Assembly: GCA_003023405.1 (NCBI GenBank)
Contig: PXST01000002.1
Span: forward strand, 60,128 to 124,127
Origin: Halobacteriales archaeon SW_8_68_21
GTDB taxonomy: Archaea; Halobacteriota; Halobacteria; Halobacteriales; Haloferacaceae
DNA: 64,000 nucleotides
Reading direction: 5' to 3'
Shown: piece after piece, positions 8,876 through 17,284 of the stretch
Layout of the letters: each line of letters begins with the position of its first letter
How positions within the stretch are numbered: the first letter of the stretch is position 1
Made by a program: the position numbers and the translations under genes
Notes under the pieces: generated by a model
Databases searched by the model: none
What the model was told of the DNA's origin: nothing
The model's input: the letters and a program-made list of their open reading frames with translations, nothing else

Positions 8876-8955
8876 TTCGCTTGTGTATAGGCGCGCGACC
8901 CACTTAACGGTTACTACGGTAGAAACTACTCTTTCGTTATTAACAAAATTATTTT

Positions 8956-9768
8956 CTACGCGCCGTCCACGGCCCCGACGAGGTCCCGCTGTGTGGCGAG
9001 CGTGTCGCGGTTGAGCGTCGCGGTCAGCGTCGTCGGCTCCCGGTCTAGTTCATCCGCGACCGCCCCGTCGGGCCGCGCGATGAGGGAGTTGCCGGCGTAC
9101 GCGGCTTCGGCGGCTTCCCGGCGACCGCCCGCGGTCCCGGTCCGGCCGGCACCGACGACCCACCTGACGCCGTCGAGCGCGCGGTCGCGGCACAGGAGCC
9201 GCCAGTTCGCGGCGTGGTCCGCGGGCCACGCTCCGACGACGACCAGCGCATCGACCGCGCGCTCGGCGAACCACGCGCTCTCCGCGACGAAGTTGAGGTC
9301 GTAACAGGTCAACAGGCCGGTCGGGCCGGCGGCCGTCTCGACGACGACGCGGTCGTCCCCCGGCTCGACCCACTCGCCTTCTTCGTCCCACAGGTGTCGC
9401 TTGCGGTAGACGGAGGCCGCCCCGCGGTCGTCGGTCGGGGACCGGTCCGGGGGCGGGACGTGCGCGGTCGCGTTGTACGCGGTTCCTCCCTCCCGTTCCG
9501 CGTACCCCGCTATCACGGCCGCGTCGGCCGCTTCGGCGACGGTTTCGAGTCGTCTGTGCGCCTCGTCCCGCCGGAGCGCGGCCGCCTTGAGGCGCTCGTC
9601 GGCCGCGAATCCCGTGAGCGCGTACTCGGGGAAGACGACGAGGTCGACGGCCGGAGAGAGAGCGGCGGCGCGGCTCTGGATCCGGTCGACGTTCGCTTCG
9701 ACGTCGAGGTCGTCGACGGATATCTGCGGGACGGCGACGGTCGGGTCATCGGGTGATCGGTCGCTCAC
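8956..9768 (-). CDS. Carbon-nitrogen hydrolase (nitrilase superfamily)
   Basis: Amidase/nitrilase-fold enzyme of 270 residues. The catalytic triad is visible: Glu in VVFPEYALTGF, Lys in VYRKRHLWDEE, and Cys in GLLTCYDLNF. The start is taken as the GTG at 9768 (VSDRSPDDPTVAVPQI), since sequence further upstream in the open frame is tandem repeat rather than protein-like. The substrate cannot be told; the family includes omega-amidases and carbamoylases. Its 3' end is followed by a T-rich stretch on the coding strand (8938-8955) that could terminate transcription before dpsA. Confidence 0.85.
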   Translation of the reverse strand: MSDRSPDDPTVAVPQISVDDLDVEANVDRIQSRAAALSPAVDLVVFPEYALTGFAADERLKAAALRRDEAHRRLETVAEAADAAVIAGYAEREGGTAYNATAHVPPPDRSPTDDRGAASVYRKRHLWDEEGEWVEPGDDRVVVETAAGPTGLLTCYDLNFVAESAWFAERAVDALVVVGAWPADHAANWRLLCRDRALDGVRWVVGAGRTGTAGGRREAAEAAYAGNSLIARPDGAVADELDREPTTLTATLNRDTLATQRDLVGAVDGA

Positions 9769-9786
9769 GTCGACCCCTTCAGCGCG

Positions 9787-9880
9787 GCGACCGATAACGT
9801 CCGGGGCGGCGACCGGTGACGTTCGAGTCGGCGACCGATGACGTTCGAGTCGGCGACCAGTGGCGTTCGAGTCAGCGACC
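9787..9880. repeat. Four tandem copies of a 22-bp unit between divergent genes
   Basis: Units begin with GCGACC at 9787, 9809, 9831 and 9853, with a final GCGACC at 9875. The core is GACGTTCGAGTCG; copies 2 and 3 are nearly identical and copies 1 and 4 have drifted. The array fills the intergenic space between the nitrilase-family gene and the gene at 9934, so it sits in or beside both promoters. Confidence 0.9.
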
Positions 9881-9933
9881 CCGACCGCGCCGCGGCCGCA
9901 AGGACGATATCGACGGGGAACCGACCGGCGGGT

Positions 9934-10479
9934 ATGACATTCGGCGACCTGTTCGACCGCGCGACGGCGGTCGGCGGCGACATCGACGCGGCGGACGTGC
10001 GACGCGCGCTCAACGAGGTGCGGTCGGCACCGACCCCGGACGACGAGGGCGACGGCGGCGACGAGGGCGACGTCGGGAGTGCGGTCGACGACGGGGCGGT
10101 CTCCGATCCCCTCGATCCGAGTCCGGCCCGCGTCGTCGCTGACGCCGACGCGCTCGCCGTGGACCTCCTCGTCGGCGGGGCCGCCCGCGACGCCGTCGAT
10201 GTCCTCCGGTCGCACGCGTGGACGACGCTCGTCGCCAGCGACGGGCTACTCGACGACGCAGAGGCGGTGATCGCGTCGTTGTCGGACCCGGAGCTGGCGG
10301 CCGAGTGCGAGGCCCACAACCGCCAACTGTACCGGCGCTACCCGACGGAAATCCTCGACGAGGGTCGACTGGAGGCGGTCGAGGAGATATTCCACGAGGA
10401 CATCCAGACCCGGTCCAGGGAGGGCGAGATACTCGAGGGCCGGGACGAACTCCGGGAGTACCTGGCGGTGGTCCGATGA
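9934..10479 (+). CDS. Conserved haloarchaeal protein of unknown function, PIN-like pattern
   Basis: 181 residues from the ATG at 9934; the frame is open upstream but only through the 22-bp repeats. An N-terminal helix pair (MTFGDLFDRATAVGGDIDAA) and an acidic linker precede a central segment VVADADALAVDLLVGGAA with later TTLVASDGLLDDAEAVIASL. The spacing of the Asp residues recalls PIN-like nucleases, but I cannot establish catalytic geometry. It is 59 bp upstream of mutY on the same strand, so a link to DNA repair is possible. Treat as uncharacterised. Confidence 0.65.
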   Translation: MTFGDLFDRATAVGGDIDAADVRRALNEVRSAPTPDDEGDGGDEGDVGSAVDDGAVSDPLDPSPARVVADADALAVDLLVGGAARDAVDVLRSHAWTTLVASDGLLDDAEAVIASLSDPELAAECEAHNRQLYRRYPTEILDEGRLEAVEEIFHEDIQTRSREGEILEGRDELREYLAVVR

Positions 10480-10538
10480 CGCCGGTCCGCACCGGCGGCG
10501 ACCAGCACCGATAAACCGTCGCCGCCCGGACCGGAGGT

Positions 10539-11537
10539 ATGAGCGATTCGGACGGTGCGGCCGCGGACGACGACGCCGAGATCGGCTCTGGCGGCGACGC
10601 CGAGGCGGACGGCGGCGAGGGCGACGCGCCGGAGCTTCCGGCCGACCTCGGCGCGGTCCGCGACGCGCTCGTCGACTGGTACGAGGCCGATCATCGGGAG
10701 TTCCCGTGGCGGCGCACGGAGGACCCCTACGAGATCCTCGTCAGCGAGGTGATGAGCCAGCAGACCCAGCTCGACCGTGTCGTGCCGGCGTGGGAGGACT
10801 TCCTCGACGAGTGGCCGACGACCGCGGCCCTCGCGACGGCCGACCGCGCCGACGTGGTCGCCTTCTGGTCGAACCACTCGCTCGGGTACAACAACCGCGC
10901 GAAGTACCTCCACGAGGCGGCGGGGCAAGTCGAGTCCGAGTACGACGGCGCGTTCCCGAGGGACCCCGACGGACTGAGCGAGCTGATGGGCGTCGGGCCG
11001 TACACCGCCAACGCGGTGGCGTCGTTCGCGTTCGACAACGGCGACGCCGTCGTCGACACCAACGTGAAGCGCGTGCTGTACCGCGCATTTGCGGAAATCC
11101 GTAATACGGACGACCCGCCGCACGAGGAGGTAGCGAACGCCCTCATGCCGGACGGTCGATCCCGCGTCTGGAACAACGCCATCATGGAACTGGGGGGCGT
11201 GGCCTGTCGGAAAACGCCCCGGTGCGACGAGGAAGGGTGTCCGTGGCGGCAGTGGTGTTACGCCTACGAAACCGGCGACTTCACCGCGCCGGACGTCCCC
11301 GAACAGCCGAGCTTCGAGGGGAGCCGGCGGCAGTTCCGTGGTCGAATCGTTCGTGCTCTTTCGAACCGCGATGAACTCACACTCGATGAACTCGGGCCGA
11401 AGATTCGCGTCGACTATTCACCGGACGGGGAACACGGACGAGAGTGGTTAGAGGGACTTCTGGCAGACCTGGCCGGTGATGGCCTTCTCGACGTCACAGA
11501 ATCGGGTGACGAGACGGTAGCGAAGCTGAGTGAGTAA
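10539..11537 (+). CDS. mutY: A/G-specific adenine DNA glycosylase MutY
   Basis: Base-excision repair enzyme of 332 residues that removes adenine mispaired with 8-oxoguanine. The HhH-GPD core carries the catalytic Glu in SEVMSQQTQLDRV, the helix-hairpin-helix LMGVGPYTANAVASFAF and the catalytic Asp in AVVDTNVKRVLYR. A [4Fe-4S]-type site follows: CRKTPRC, then GCPWRQWC. The Cys spacing is x5, x4, x5 rather than the bacterial x6, x2, x5. The C-terminal domain (about 245-332) is shorter than the NUDT-like domain of bacterial MutY and resembles a winged helix. The N-terminal 35 residues are acidic and probably disordered. Confidence 0.92.
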   Translation: MSDSDGAAADDDAEIGSGGDAEADGGEGDAPELPADLGAVRDALVDWYEADHREFPWRRTEDPYEILVSEVMSQQTQLDRVVPAWEDFLDEWPTTAALATADRADVVAFWSNHSLGYNNRAKYLHEAAGQVESEYDGAFPRDPDGLSELMGVGPYTANAVASFAFDNGDAVVDTNVKRVLYRAFAEIRNTDDPPHEEVANALMPDGRSRVWNNAIMELGGVACRKTPRCDEEGCPWRQWCYAYETGDFTAPDVPEQPSFEGSRRQFRGRIVRALSNRDELTLDELGPKIRVDYSPDGEHGREWLEGLLADLAGDGLLDVTESGDETVAKLSE

Positions 11538-11643
11538 TCGGTCCCGTTGTCACGGCCGAAACTGGTTGGATGTAGTGTGTCTCAACGAGCCTCTGTCACG
11601 GTACGCTTGCGAGCCGACGTGAAAGCCCCTGCCCTGACGAAGC

Positions 11644-11680
11644 GAGCCGTTATAACTCCGGCTCGGATGCCGCTAGCGGC
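11644..11680 (+). terminator. Inverted repeats after mutY
   Basis: GAGCCG at 11644-11649 pairs with CGGCTC at 11659-11664, and a perfect palindrome GCCGCTAGCGGC spans 11669-11680, followed by TATTTAT. These lie in the 232-bp mutY-pyrF gap and could end the mutY transcript or bind a regulator. No clear T-run terminator is present, so the role is uncertain. Confidence 0.35.
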
Positions 11681-11769
11681 TATTTATGTGACTTGGGGCC
11701 ACGACCGGCGACGCGGCCGATCCGACGGCGGAACACAACCGTTAGTTCGCCGGCCGCCACAGGACGCGT

Positions 11770-12600
11770 ATGGACTTCTTCGAGACCCTCGCAGACCGGA
11801 TCGAGGCGGTCGACAGCGTCGTCTCGGTCGGTCTCGACCCCGACCCGAGCCGGCTCCCCGGGCACGTGGCCGACGCCGACCTCCCGCGGTGGGCGTTCAA
11901 CCGCCGGATCATCGACGCGACCCACGAACACGCCGCCTGCTACAAGCCGAACGCCGCCTTCTACGAGGACCCCGACGGCTGGCGCGCGCTCCGCGAGACC
12001 GCGGCCTACGCCGAGGGGAAGGGCGTCCCCGTCCTGCTGGACGCCAAGCGGGGCGACATCGGGAACACCGCGCGGCGGTACGCCGAGGCGCTCGACTGGG
12101 TCGACGGGATCACGGTGAACCCGTACCTCGGTCGCGACTCGCTCCAGCCGTTCCTCGATCGCGCGGACAAGGGCGTGTTCGCGCTCTGTCGCACCTCGAA
12201 CGCGGGCGGGGCGGACTTCCAGGACCTCGAACTCGCCTCCGGCGAACCGCTCTACGAGCGCGTCGCCGCGCTCGCGGACGTCTGGAACGCGAACGACAAC
12301 GTCGGGCTCGTCGTCGGCGCGACCGCGCCCGAGGAGCTGGAGACGGTCCGCGAGATCGTCCCCGAGATCCCGTTTCTCGTCCCCGGCGTCGGCGCGCAGG
12401 GGGGCGACGTCGAGGCCGCGGTCGAACACGGACTCGCCTCGCGACCGGACCTCCCGGTCGACGTCGGCCTCGTGAACTCCTCGCGTGGGATCATCTTCGC
12501 CGGCGAGGAGTCGAGCCGTCCCGACGACGAGGCGACGTACTTCGGCGCTGCGGGCGACGCGGCCAAGCGGCTCACGAAGCGGCTGAACCGACATCGGTAA
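11770..12600 (+). CDS. pyrF: Orotidine 5'-phosphate decarboxylase
   Basis: Last step of UMP synthesis: decarboxylates OMP. The 276-residue protein belongs to the longer class of OMP decarboxylases. The catalytic Asp-Lys-Asp array is LLDAKRGDIGNTA; SVGLDPDPSRLP is the N-terminal phosphate/substrate segment and FLVPGVGAQGGDVEAAV the C-terminal phosphate-binding loop. The start is the ATG at 11770; a CGTTAGTT element about 30 bases upstream could be the TATA region. It is monocistronic and other pyr genes are not nearby. Confidence 0.95.
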   Translation: MDFFETLADRIEAVDSVVSVGLDPDPSRLPGHVADADLPRWAFNRRIIDATHEHAACYKPNAAFYEDPDGWRALRETAAYAEGKGVPVLLDAKRGDIGNTARRYAEALDWVDGITVNPYLGRDSLQPFLDRADKGVFALCRTSNAGGADFQDLELASGEPLYERVAALADVWNANDNVGLVVGATAPEELETVREIVPEIPFLVPGVGAQGGDVEAAVEHGLASRPDLPVDVGLVNSSRGIIFAGEESSRPDDEATYFGAAGDAAKRLTKRLNRHR

Positions 12601-12615
12601 CACCGCCTATCTTCC

Positions 12616-12756
12616 CTATCCGCGCCCGGCAGCACAGTCGGCGCAGGCGCGGGTCGTCTCGTCCCAGTGGTCGTCACAGACGGCGCGGCCGCAGCGATCG
12701 CAGGTGTGCGTCGCGGTCGCCGCCTCGCAGACCTGACAGAGTCCGGTGAGACTCAT
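12616..12756 (-). CDS. 46-residue zinc-finger microprotein
   Basis: A short frame with a clear pattern: MSLTGLCQVCEAATATHTC, then DRCGRAVCDDHWDETTRACA and DC. It offers seven Cys plus two His in CxxC pairs (C7/C10, C19/C22, C27/H30, C38/C41), enough for two zinc sites in a B-box or RING-like crossed arrangement. Haloarchaea encode many such small zinc proteins, some of which affect motility or biofilm in Haloferax; no role can be assigned here. It ends 18 bases after pyrF, which is convergent with it, and is divergent from trmY with a 50-bp shared promoter gap. Confidence 0.8.
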   Translation of the reverse strand: MSLTGLCQVCEAATATHTCDRCGRAVCDDHWDETTRACADCAAGRG

Positions 12757-12806
12757 AGCGGGGGTTGGGTCGCACGCCTTATGACGATCGGGGGCGACGC
12801 GAGGAC

Positions 12807-13436
12807 ATGCGCCAGTTCGTCGTCATCGGCCGCGACGTGCCCACCGACCCCGACGCGATCTCGCTGTCGGACGTGCCCGGAGCCGGACGGCTTGACCTGC
12901 TTTGCCGGTGTGTCAGCGCCGGCGTCTTCCTCTCGCACGGCATCCGCGAGTCGGTCCGGGTCCACCTCGTGATCGCCGACGCGTTCACCGTCACCTTCGA
13001 TTCCGACGCGCTCCGGCACCTCCACCCCGACGAGCGCAACGTCGCCGCGCGGGTCCGCGACGCGCTCGCCGCGCAGGACGACGCCATCGGCCACATGCCC
13101 GCGGACGTCTCGCCGGGCGTCGAACTCCGCCGGATGGGGCTCGACGCGACGCTCGACCGGCTCGTGGGTGGCGGGGAGGGCGGCTCCGGCGGTCGCGGCC
13201 CCGACGGCACGCTCGTCCAACTTCACGAGGCGGGCGACCCGCTCGTCGACGCCGAGCCACCGACCGACCCCGTGTTCGTCCTCTCAGACCACCACGACTT
13301 CACTCCAGAGGAGGCCGGGTCGATCGCCGAGCGCGCCGAGCGCCGCCTCCGCGTCGGACCCGAACTGCTCCACGCCGACCACGCGATCACGGTGGTTCAC
13401 AACTGGCTCGACACCGATGGCTACGCCACCTACTGA
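12807..13436 (+). CDS. trmY: tRNA (pseudouridine(54)-N1)-methyltransferase TrmY
   Basis: SPOUT-class methyltransferase that converts pseudouridine 54 to m1-psi in the T-loop of archaeal tRNAs. The 209-residue protein begins MRQFVVIGRDVPTDPD, typical of the family, and carries FVLSDHHDFTPEEAG near the SAM knot and the C-terminal block AITVVHNWLDTDGY. The ATG at 12807 matches this N-terminus; a longer frame upstream is not protein-like. A Gly-rich loop near residue 125 is an insertion. Its 3' end overlaps the CHY zinc-finger gene by 20 bp, implying translational coupling. Confidence 0.93.
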   Translation: MRQFVVIGRDVPTDPDAISLSDVPGAGRLDLLCRCVSAGVFLSHGIRESVRVHLVIADAFTVTFDSDALRHLHPDERNVAARVRDALAAQDDAIGHMPADVSPGVELRRMGLDATLDRLVGGGEGGSGGRGPDGTLVQLHEAGDPLVDAEPPTDPVFVLSDHHDFTPEEAGSIAERAERRLRVGPELLHADHAITVVHNWLDTDGYATY

Positions 13437-13851
13437 CGAGCCGAGAGCGGACCGCGAGACGACGACCACACCCGACACCGATCCGCGCTTTACACTCCCG
13501 TTGCGCGGAATTTCCGTCGACTCCGAGACGCGCTGTGCCCACTGGGACGACCCCGTCGACGTGATCGCGCTCCGGTTCGGCTGCTGTGGGACGTACTACC
13601 CCTGTGACGCCTGTCACGACGCCGCGACCGACCACGAGGCGGTCCCGTGGCCCCGCGAGCGGTTCGACGAGCCGGCGGTCCTGTGCGGGGTCTGTCGAAC
13701 GACGCTGACCGCCCGGCAGTACCTCAATAGCGACGAAGACAACTGTCCCGCGTGTGGGACTGCGTTCAACCCCGGATGCCGAAAGCACCGCGATCGGTAC
13801 TTCGGGACCGAAGACGCGGCGGAGTCCGGGAACGACGACGAGAGATCATAA
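13417..13851 (+). CDS. CHY zinc-finger protein
   Basis: 144-residue protein. After a 35-residue polar N-terminus comes the CHY-type domain: TRCAHWDDPVDVIALRFGCC, GTYYPCDACHDAATDHE, then AVLCGVCRTTLTARQYL and NCPACGTAFNPGCRKH. The Cys/His set can bind three zinc ions. In bacteria and archaea, stand-alone CHY proteins are uncharacterised; in eukaryotes the domain occurs in ubiquitin ligases. It overlaps the end of trmY by 20 bp and is likely translated from the same message. Confidence 0.9.
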   Translation: MATPPTDEPRADRETTTTPDTDPRFTLPLRGISVDSETRCAHWDDPVDVIALRFGCCGTYYPCDACHDAATDHEAVPWPRERFDEPAVLCGVCRTTLTARQYLNSDEDNCPACGTAFNPGCRKHRDRYFGTEDAAESGNDDERS

Positions 13852-14163
13852 CAGAATGTGCGGTGGCGCGTGCCTCCGAGCGGTCGCCACCGGCGACCGC
13901 AAGGAGCACCGCGCGAGGGAGTCCACAGCGAGCGTCTGCCCGCCTCGCGGCTGGGGCTTCGGCGGTCGTGTTCTCGACAGCGACTACGTCGTAGCGAGCG
14001 GCCGAACCGCTTCGAGAACGTTCACGCCGGAACCGCACCACCACGCATCACGTACTGTTTCCGGGACAGCGGCGTCGTCGGTCCCACCGGTACGATATCC
14101 GGCAGCCGCGTATCGCCCCCCTTTCGGAAGGATTAAGAGAACGAGCGGCTTTCAGTTAGGTGC
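13852..14163. other. 312-bp intergenic region with a diverged repeat copy
   Basis: No convincing gene. At 13949-13972 GGCTGGGGCTTCGGCGG and following bases resemble the core of the 63-bp tandem repeat at 38622-38810, so this may be a dispersed haloarchaeal intergenic element. An AT-rich GGATTAAGAG at 14128-14137 lies about 30 bases before tRNA-Pro and may be its promoter. Confidence 0.5.
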
Positions 14164-14236
14164 GGGCCGGTGGGGTAGCTTGGTATCCTTCGGCCTTCGG
14201 GTGGCCGTAACCACGATTCAAATTCGTGCCGGCCCA
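14164..14236 (+). tRNA. tRNA-Pro(CGG)
   Basis: Folds as a canonical cloverleaf: acceptor GGGCCGG with CCGGCCC and discriminator A; D-arm GGGG...CCTT; anticodon stem CGGCC/GGCCG with loop TTCGGGT, giving anticodon CGG; T-arm CACGA-TTCAAAT-TCGTG. No intron and no encoded CCA. The DNA just downstream becomes AT-rich, as often seen where elements integrate at tRNA genes. Confidence 0.95.
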
Positions 14237-14293
14237 CTACCCGATTATACTCTTTATTGGATACTATTCGACGATATGTTCAACATCAGGTCA

Positions 14294-14713
14294 TTAGCAT
14301 TTGGACCCATCCATCAATATTTCTTCATGTCTACCGTATCTAATGTTGATATCGATTTCTTCGTCAAAATCTCCTTGTCTTCCAACGCAATCAGCAGTCC
14401 CCTCAATAGACTTCACTTCGTCCCCATTGAGGAAGAGCTTAGCCGTGTAATCAACACCGGTAGGGACATTAGAGACAGCATCTGGTTCTATTCTTGAATA
14501 CGGGTTGTCTGGGCTTCCAGATCGTAATTCAAATTCCTGATCAAGAACCGTCGTACCAAGTATCTCAATTTGTACTTGAGGGCTACACGACTCTTCTCTA
14601 TAATTTCGAAATCTGAGTCCAACTGTTCCGAATGCTGGAATCGATGTACATCCAGCCAAGCCGGATACTATCGATACAGTACCCAGATGTATTAAATGAC
14701 GACGTGAGATCAT
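14294..14713 (-). CDS. Putative secreted lipoprotein, AT-rich orphan
   Basis: 139 residues with a signal sequence MISRRHLIHLGTVSIVSGLA ending in the lipobox LAGC, the SRRH start recalling a Tat-type signal. The mature part (VGLRFRNYREESC, later VPTGVDYTAKLFLNGDEV) is beta-rich and without a family I recognise. Base composition is far lower in GC than the flanks, and the gene sits directly behind tRNA-Pro, so recent acquisition is likely. It stands alone. Confidence 0.7.
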   Translation of the reverse strand: MISRRHLIHLGTVSIVSGLAGCTSIPAFGTVGLRFRNYREESCSPQVQIEILGTTVLDQEFELRSGSPDNPYSRIEPDAVSNVPTGVDYTAKLFLNGDEVKSIEGTADCVGRQGDFDEEIDINIRYGRHEEILMDGSKC

Positions 14714-14934
14714 ACCTTAACTGCTTGATCTAGGCATAAATTTTCTCTGCTATATTTTAAGAGAAGACAGAAAGTCCCACACGCTCAGACTATCGACGAA
14801 TTTCGTCTCGCTCCGATTCTCGTCACTCGTTTCTCCCCGTACACCGACCCCGAAAGCGACTGGGCCCAACAATTCGAAACGGTCCTACTCTCTCGCCCAG
14901 CAACCACTTCCGACTGGGGACCCTGAATCGATCG

Positions 14935-15732
14935 ATGTCAATCGAGACCGTCGCGGGCGTCGACTGGGCGGGCGGCGCGTGGATCGCAGTCGTGTTCGAC
15001 GGAGACAGTGATCCGACATGCCGCCTCGAAGCGGATCTAAAAGCCCTCTGGAACGACGGCGTCGACCGGATCCTCGTCGACGTGCCGATCGGCCTCCCCG
15101 ACGACGCCGAGACGCTGGCGAAACGCGAGGCGGTCGACGCGGCCGCGCGGGCGGCCGCCGAACGTCCGAGCAGCGTGTTCCCCGTGCCCTCGCGCGGAGC
15201 GTGCGAGCTGGCGCGCGACGACGCCGACTACGAGACGGTGAGCGAGCGGAATCGCGCCGACCTCGACAAGGGACTCAGCCGGCAGTCGTACCACATCGCG
15301 CCGGCGGTCGGTGCGGTCGACGCGTTCCTCCGCGAAGACGAGGCGGCGCGGGAGCGCGTGATGGAGGCACACCCCGAGGTGTGTTTCCGCGGCCTCAACG
15401 GGTCGCCGCTCGACCGCTCGAAGACAACGGCCCGAGGCGTCGGCGAGCGCCTCGACGCGCTCGACGGCCATCTTACGGATCCGGGTGCCACGCTCGGCCG
15501 GATCTGTCGGGAACTGGTCGACGCCGAACCCGGGACCGCAGCGGGCGATTCCCCGGACGAAGGGGTGACCGCCGACCCCACCGTCGACGACGCCGTCGAC
15601 GCGCTCGGGCTGGCGGTGGTCGCCCGCCACGCCGGCGACGAACTCCGATTCTTGCCCGGGGACGCGACTTACGGAGACAGCGAAGGGATCCCGATGCGAA
15701 TGGCCTACTGGAGCGACGAGCCGCTGGCGTGA
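14935..15732 (+). CDS. DUF429 family protein, RNase H-like fold
   Basis: 265 residues. The N-terminus VAGVDWAGGAWIAVVF is the Asp-containing first strand of an RNase H-like fold; VDVPIGLPDDAE supplies the second conserved acidic motif, and EAHPEVCFRGLNG is the hallmark of DUF429. Members are predicted nucleases or nucleotide-acting enzymes without established function. The gene is monocistronic; a 220-bp gap upstream holds the end of the AT-rich patch behind tRNA-Pro. Confidence 0.85.
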   Translation: MSIETVAGVDWAGGAWIAVVFDGDSDPTCRLEADLKALWNDGVDRILVDVPIGLPDDAETLAKREAVDAAARAAAERPSSVFPVPSRGACELARDDADYETVSERNRADLDKGLSRQSYHIAPAVGAVDAFLREDEAARERVMEAHPEVCFRGLNGSPLDRSKTTARGVGERLDALDGHLTDPGATLGRICRELVDAEPGTAAGDSPDEGVTADPTVDDAVDALGLAVVARHAGDELRFLPGDATYGDSEGIPMRMAYWSDEPLA

Positions 15733-15816
15733 GAGAGGGCGACCAGGAAGTGGAACCGAGACCAGACTGACCGGCCGATCGCATCTGACGCGAGGACGAG
15801 GAGACGCCGCGACCCG

Positions 15817-17169
15817 TCAGTCCGCGCGCTCCGGCCGCGGCTCGCTGCCTCCGCCGAGCGCAGTCCGGCCGGTCCGGATCGTGCGCCGCACGAGTTCGTC
15901 GACGCTCCGCCGACGCTTGACGAACAGCGCGATTCCGAGGAGGGCGTACACGACGGTGAACGCGTACAGCACCGTCATGCTCAGCTCGGCGGCGGCGGGC
16001 TCGGCGTACGTTCGGACGATGTAGAACTCCGTCAGCACCTGCGCGGCGAACAGGAGGAGCAGCCCGACCGCCTCGCGGACCTTGATCTCGAAGTTCACGA
16101 TGATCGCGATCGCGAAGAAGCTCTGTGCGGCCGTGATCCAGATCTCCGCAGCCTGCTTGGCGTCGAACGAGAGGGTGCCGATCGCGCCGGCCGAAACGGA
16201 GTAGACGACGGCCAGAGTCCCGACGAGAAGCGTCCACTGGTTGAGCTTCGAGGAGATGAGCGCGTTGAACCCGGCGGTCGAGCGCGCCTTGCTGACGAGG
16301 TACGCGACGACGATCAGCTCGGGGCTCTCGGAGGCGAGCGGGGCGAGCCACTGGATCATAAAGAACTCCGGGATCCCGTACTGTAGCCCGAGGGTTTCGA
16401 GCCCCTCGGCGAACGGGTGGACCGCGGTGAAGATGATCGCCCCCGAGAAGGCGAACCCGGCGAAGACGGCACCGATCCGACGCGGCTTCGACAGCTTCTG
16501 GAAGTAGGCGGCCACGCCGCCGTGGGCCTCCGGCGGCTCGACGTCACCTCGGATGACGATCGAGACGTAGAGGACGAACAGGCAGACGAGGAAGACGGTG
16601 TCCACCGGGCCGATCCCGCCGCTTAGCGGGATGAAGAAGGCGTAGGCGGTGGCGACGAGCAGGAACGTGATCTCGGTCGCGAGGTCTCGGTCGAGCGTGA
16701 CCGCGTCGCCGAACACACCGGACCGACGCTCGACCGCCGGGTCGTTCGTGGCTGCGGCCCGATAGATGGTGAGCAGCGCGATGCCGGACCAGCCGAGGCC
16801 GATGAGGATCCGGTTCGCGCCGGTCATGTTCGCGACCGCGAGGTTGCCGGCGCTGACCGAGCCGGCACCGGCTTCCCACGCGTACAGCGCGTCGACGGCG
16901 TACTCGGGAGCGACCGCCAGCACCGCGAGGACGGCGATCGCGAACGCCTGCGGGACGTCCTTTTCGGCAGTCTCGGCCGCCCACGCGAGCAGAAATGCCG
17001 CCCCGAGGATGGACAGCCCGGCGACGAGGACCGCGACCAGCGGCGCGATGTTCTCGCCGGGGTGGACCGTCCCGTACCCGCCGTACGAGAAGAACGTCGC
17101 GATCCAGGGGCCCGTCAGGGCGAGCGCCACGACGACGGCGACGAGCGGATGCCGGAGCCGAGTGGACAT
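15817..17169 (-). CDS. CaCA-family sodium/calcium (cation) exchanger
   Basis: 450-residue membrane protein with about 11 hydrophobic segments in two inverted halves. The first alpha-repeat is APEYAVDALYAWEAGAG with NMTGANRILIGLG, the second is LASESPELIVVAYLVSKA with ISSKLNQWTLL; the acidic residues in EYAVD and SESPE are the cation ligands of the family. It probably exports Ca2+ or exchanges Na+ and H+ for osmotic balance. The start is set at 17169 (MSTRLRHPL) because the in-frame ATG twelve codons upstream lies in the promoter gap to the divergent TVP38-type gene. Confidence 0.87.
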   Translation of the reverse strand: MSTRLRHPLVAVVVALALTGPWIATFFSYGGYGTVHPGENIAPLVAVLVAGLSILGAAFLLAWAAETAEKDVPQAFAIAVLAVLAVAPEYAVDALYAWEAGAGSVSAGNLAVANMTGANRILIGLGWSGIALLTIYRAAATNDPAVERRSGVFGDAVTLDRDLATEITFLLVATAYAFFIPLSGGIGPVDTVFLVCLFVLYVSIVIRGDVEPPEAHGGVAAYFQKLSKPRRIGAVFAGFAFSGAIIFTAVHPFAEGLETLGLQYGIPEFFMIQWLAPLASESPELIVVAYLVSKARSTAGFNALISSKLNQWTLLVGTLAVVYSVSAGAIGTLSFDAKQAAEIWITAAQSFFAIAIIVNFEIKVREAVGLLLLFAAQVLTEFYIVRTYAEPAAAELSMTVLYAFTVVYALLGIALFVKRRRSVDELVRRTIRTGRTALGGGSEPRPERAD

Positions 17170-17284
17170 GAGTTGTGTACGGGCCGCGACGTGGCCCGCG
17201 GTCATAAAAGGGCGGAGCGGCCCCCGCGGCGACGGTCGCCCCGTTGGTAAGGTTCAAGTCCTTCTATCACCCGATATCACCCGA

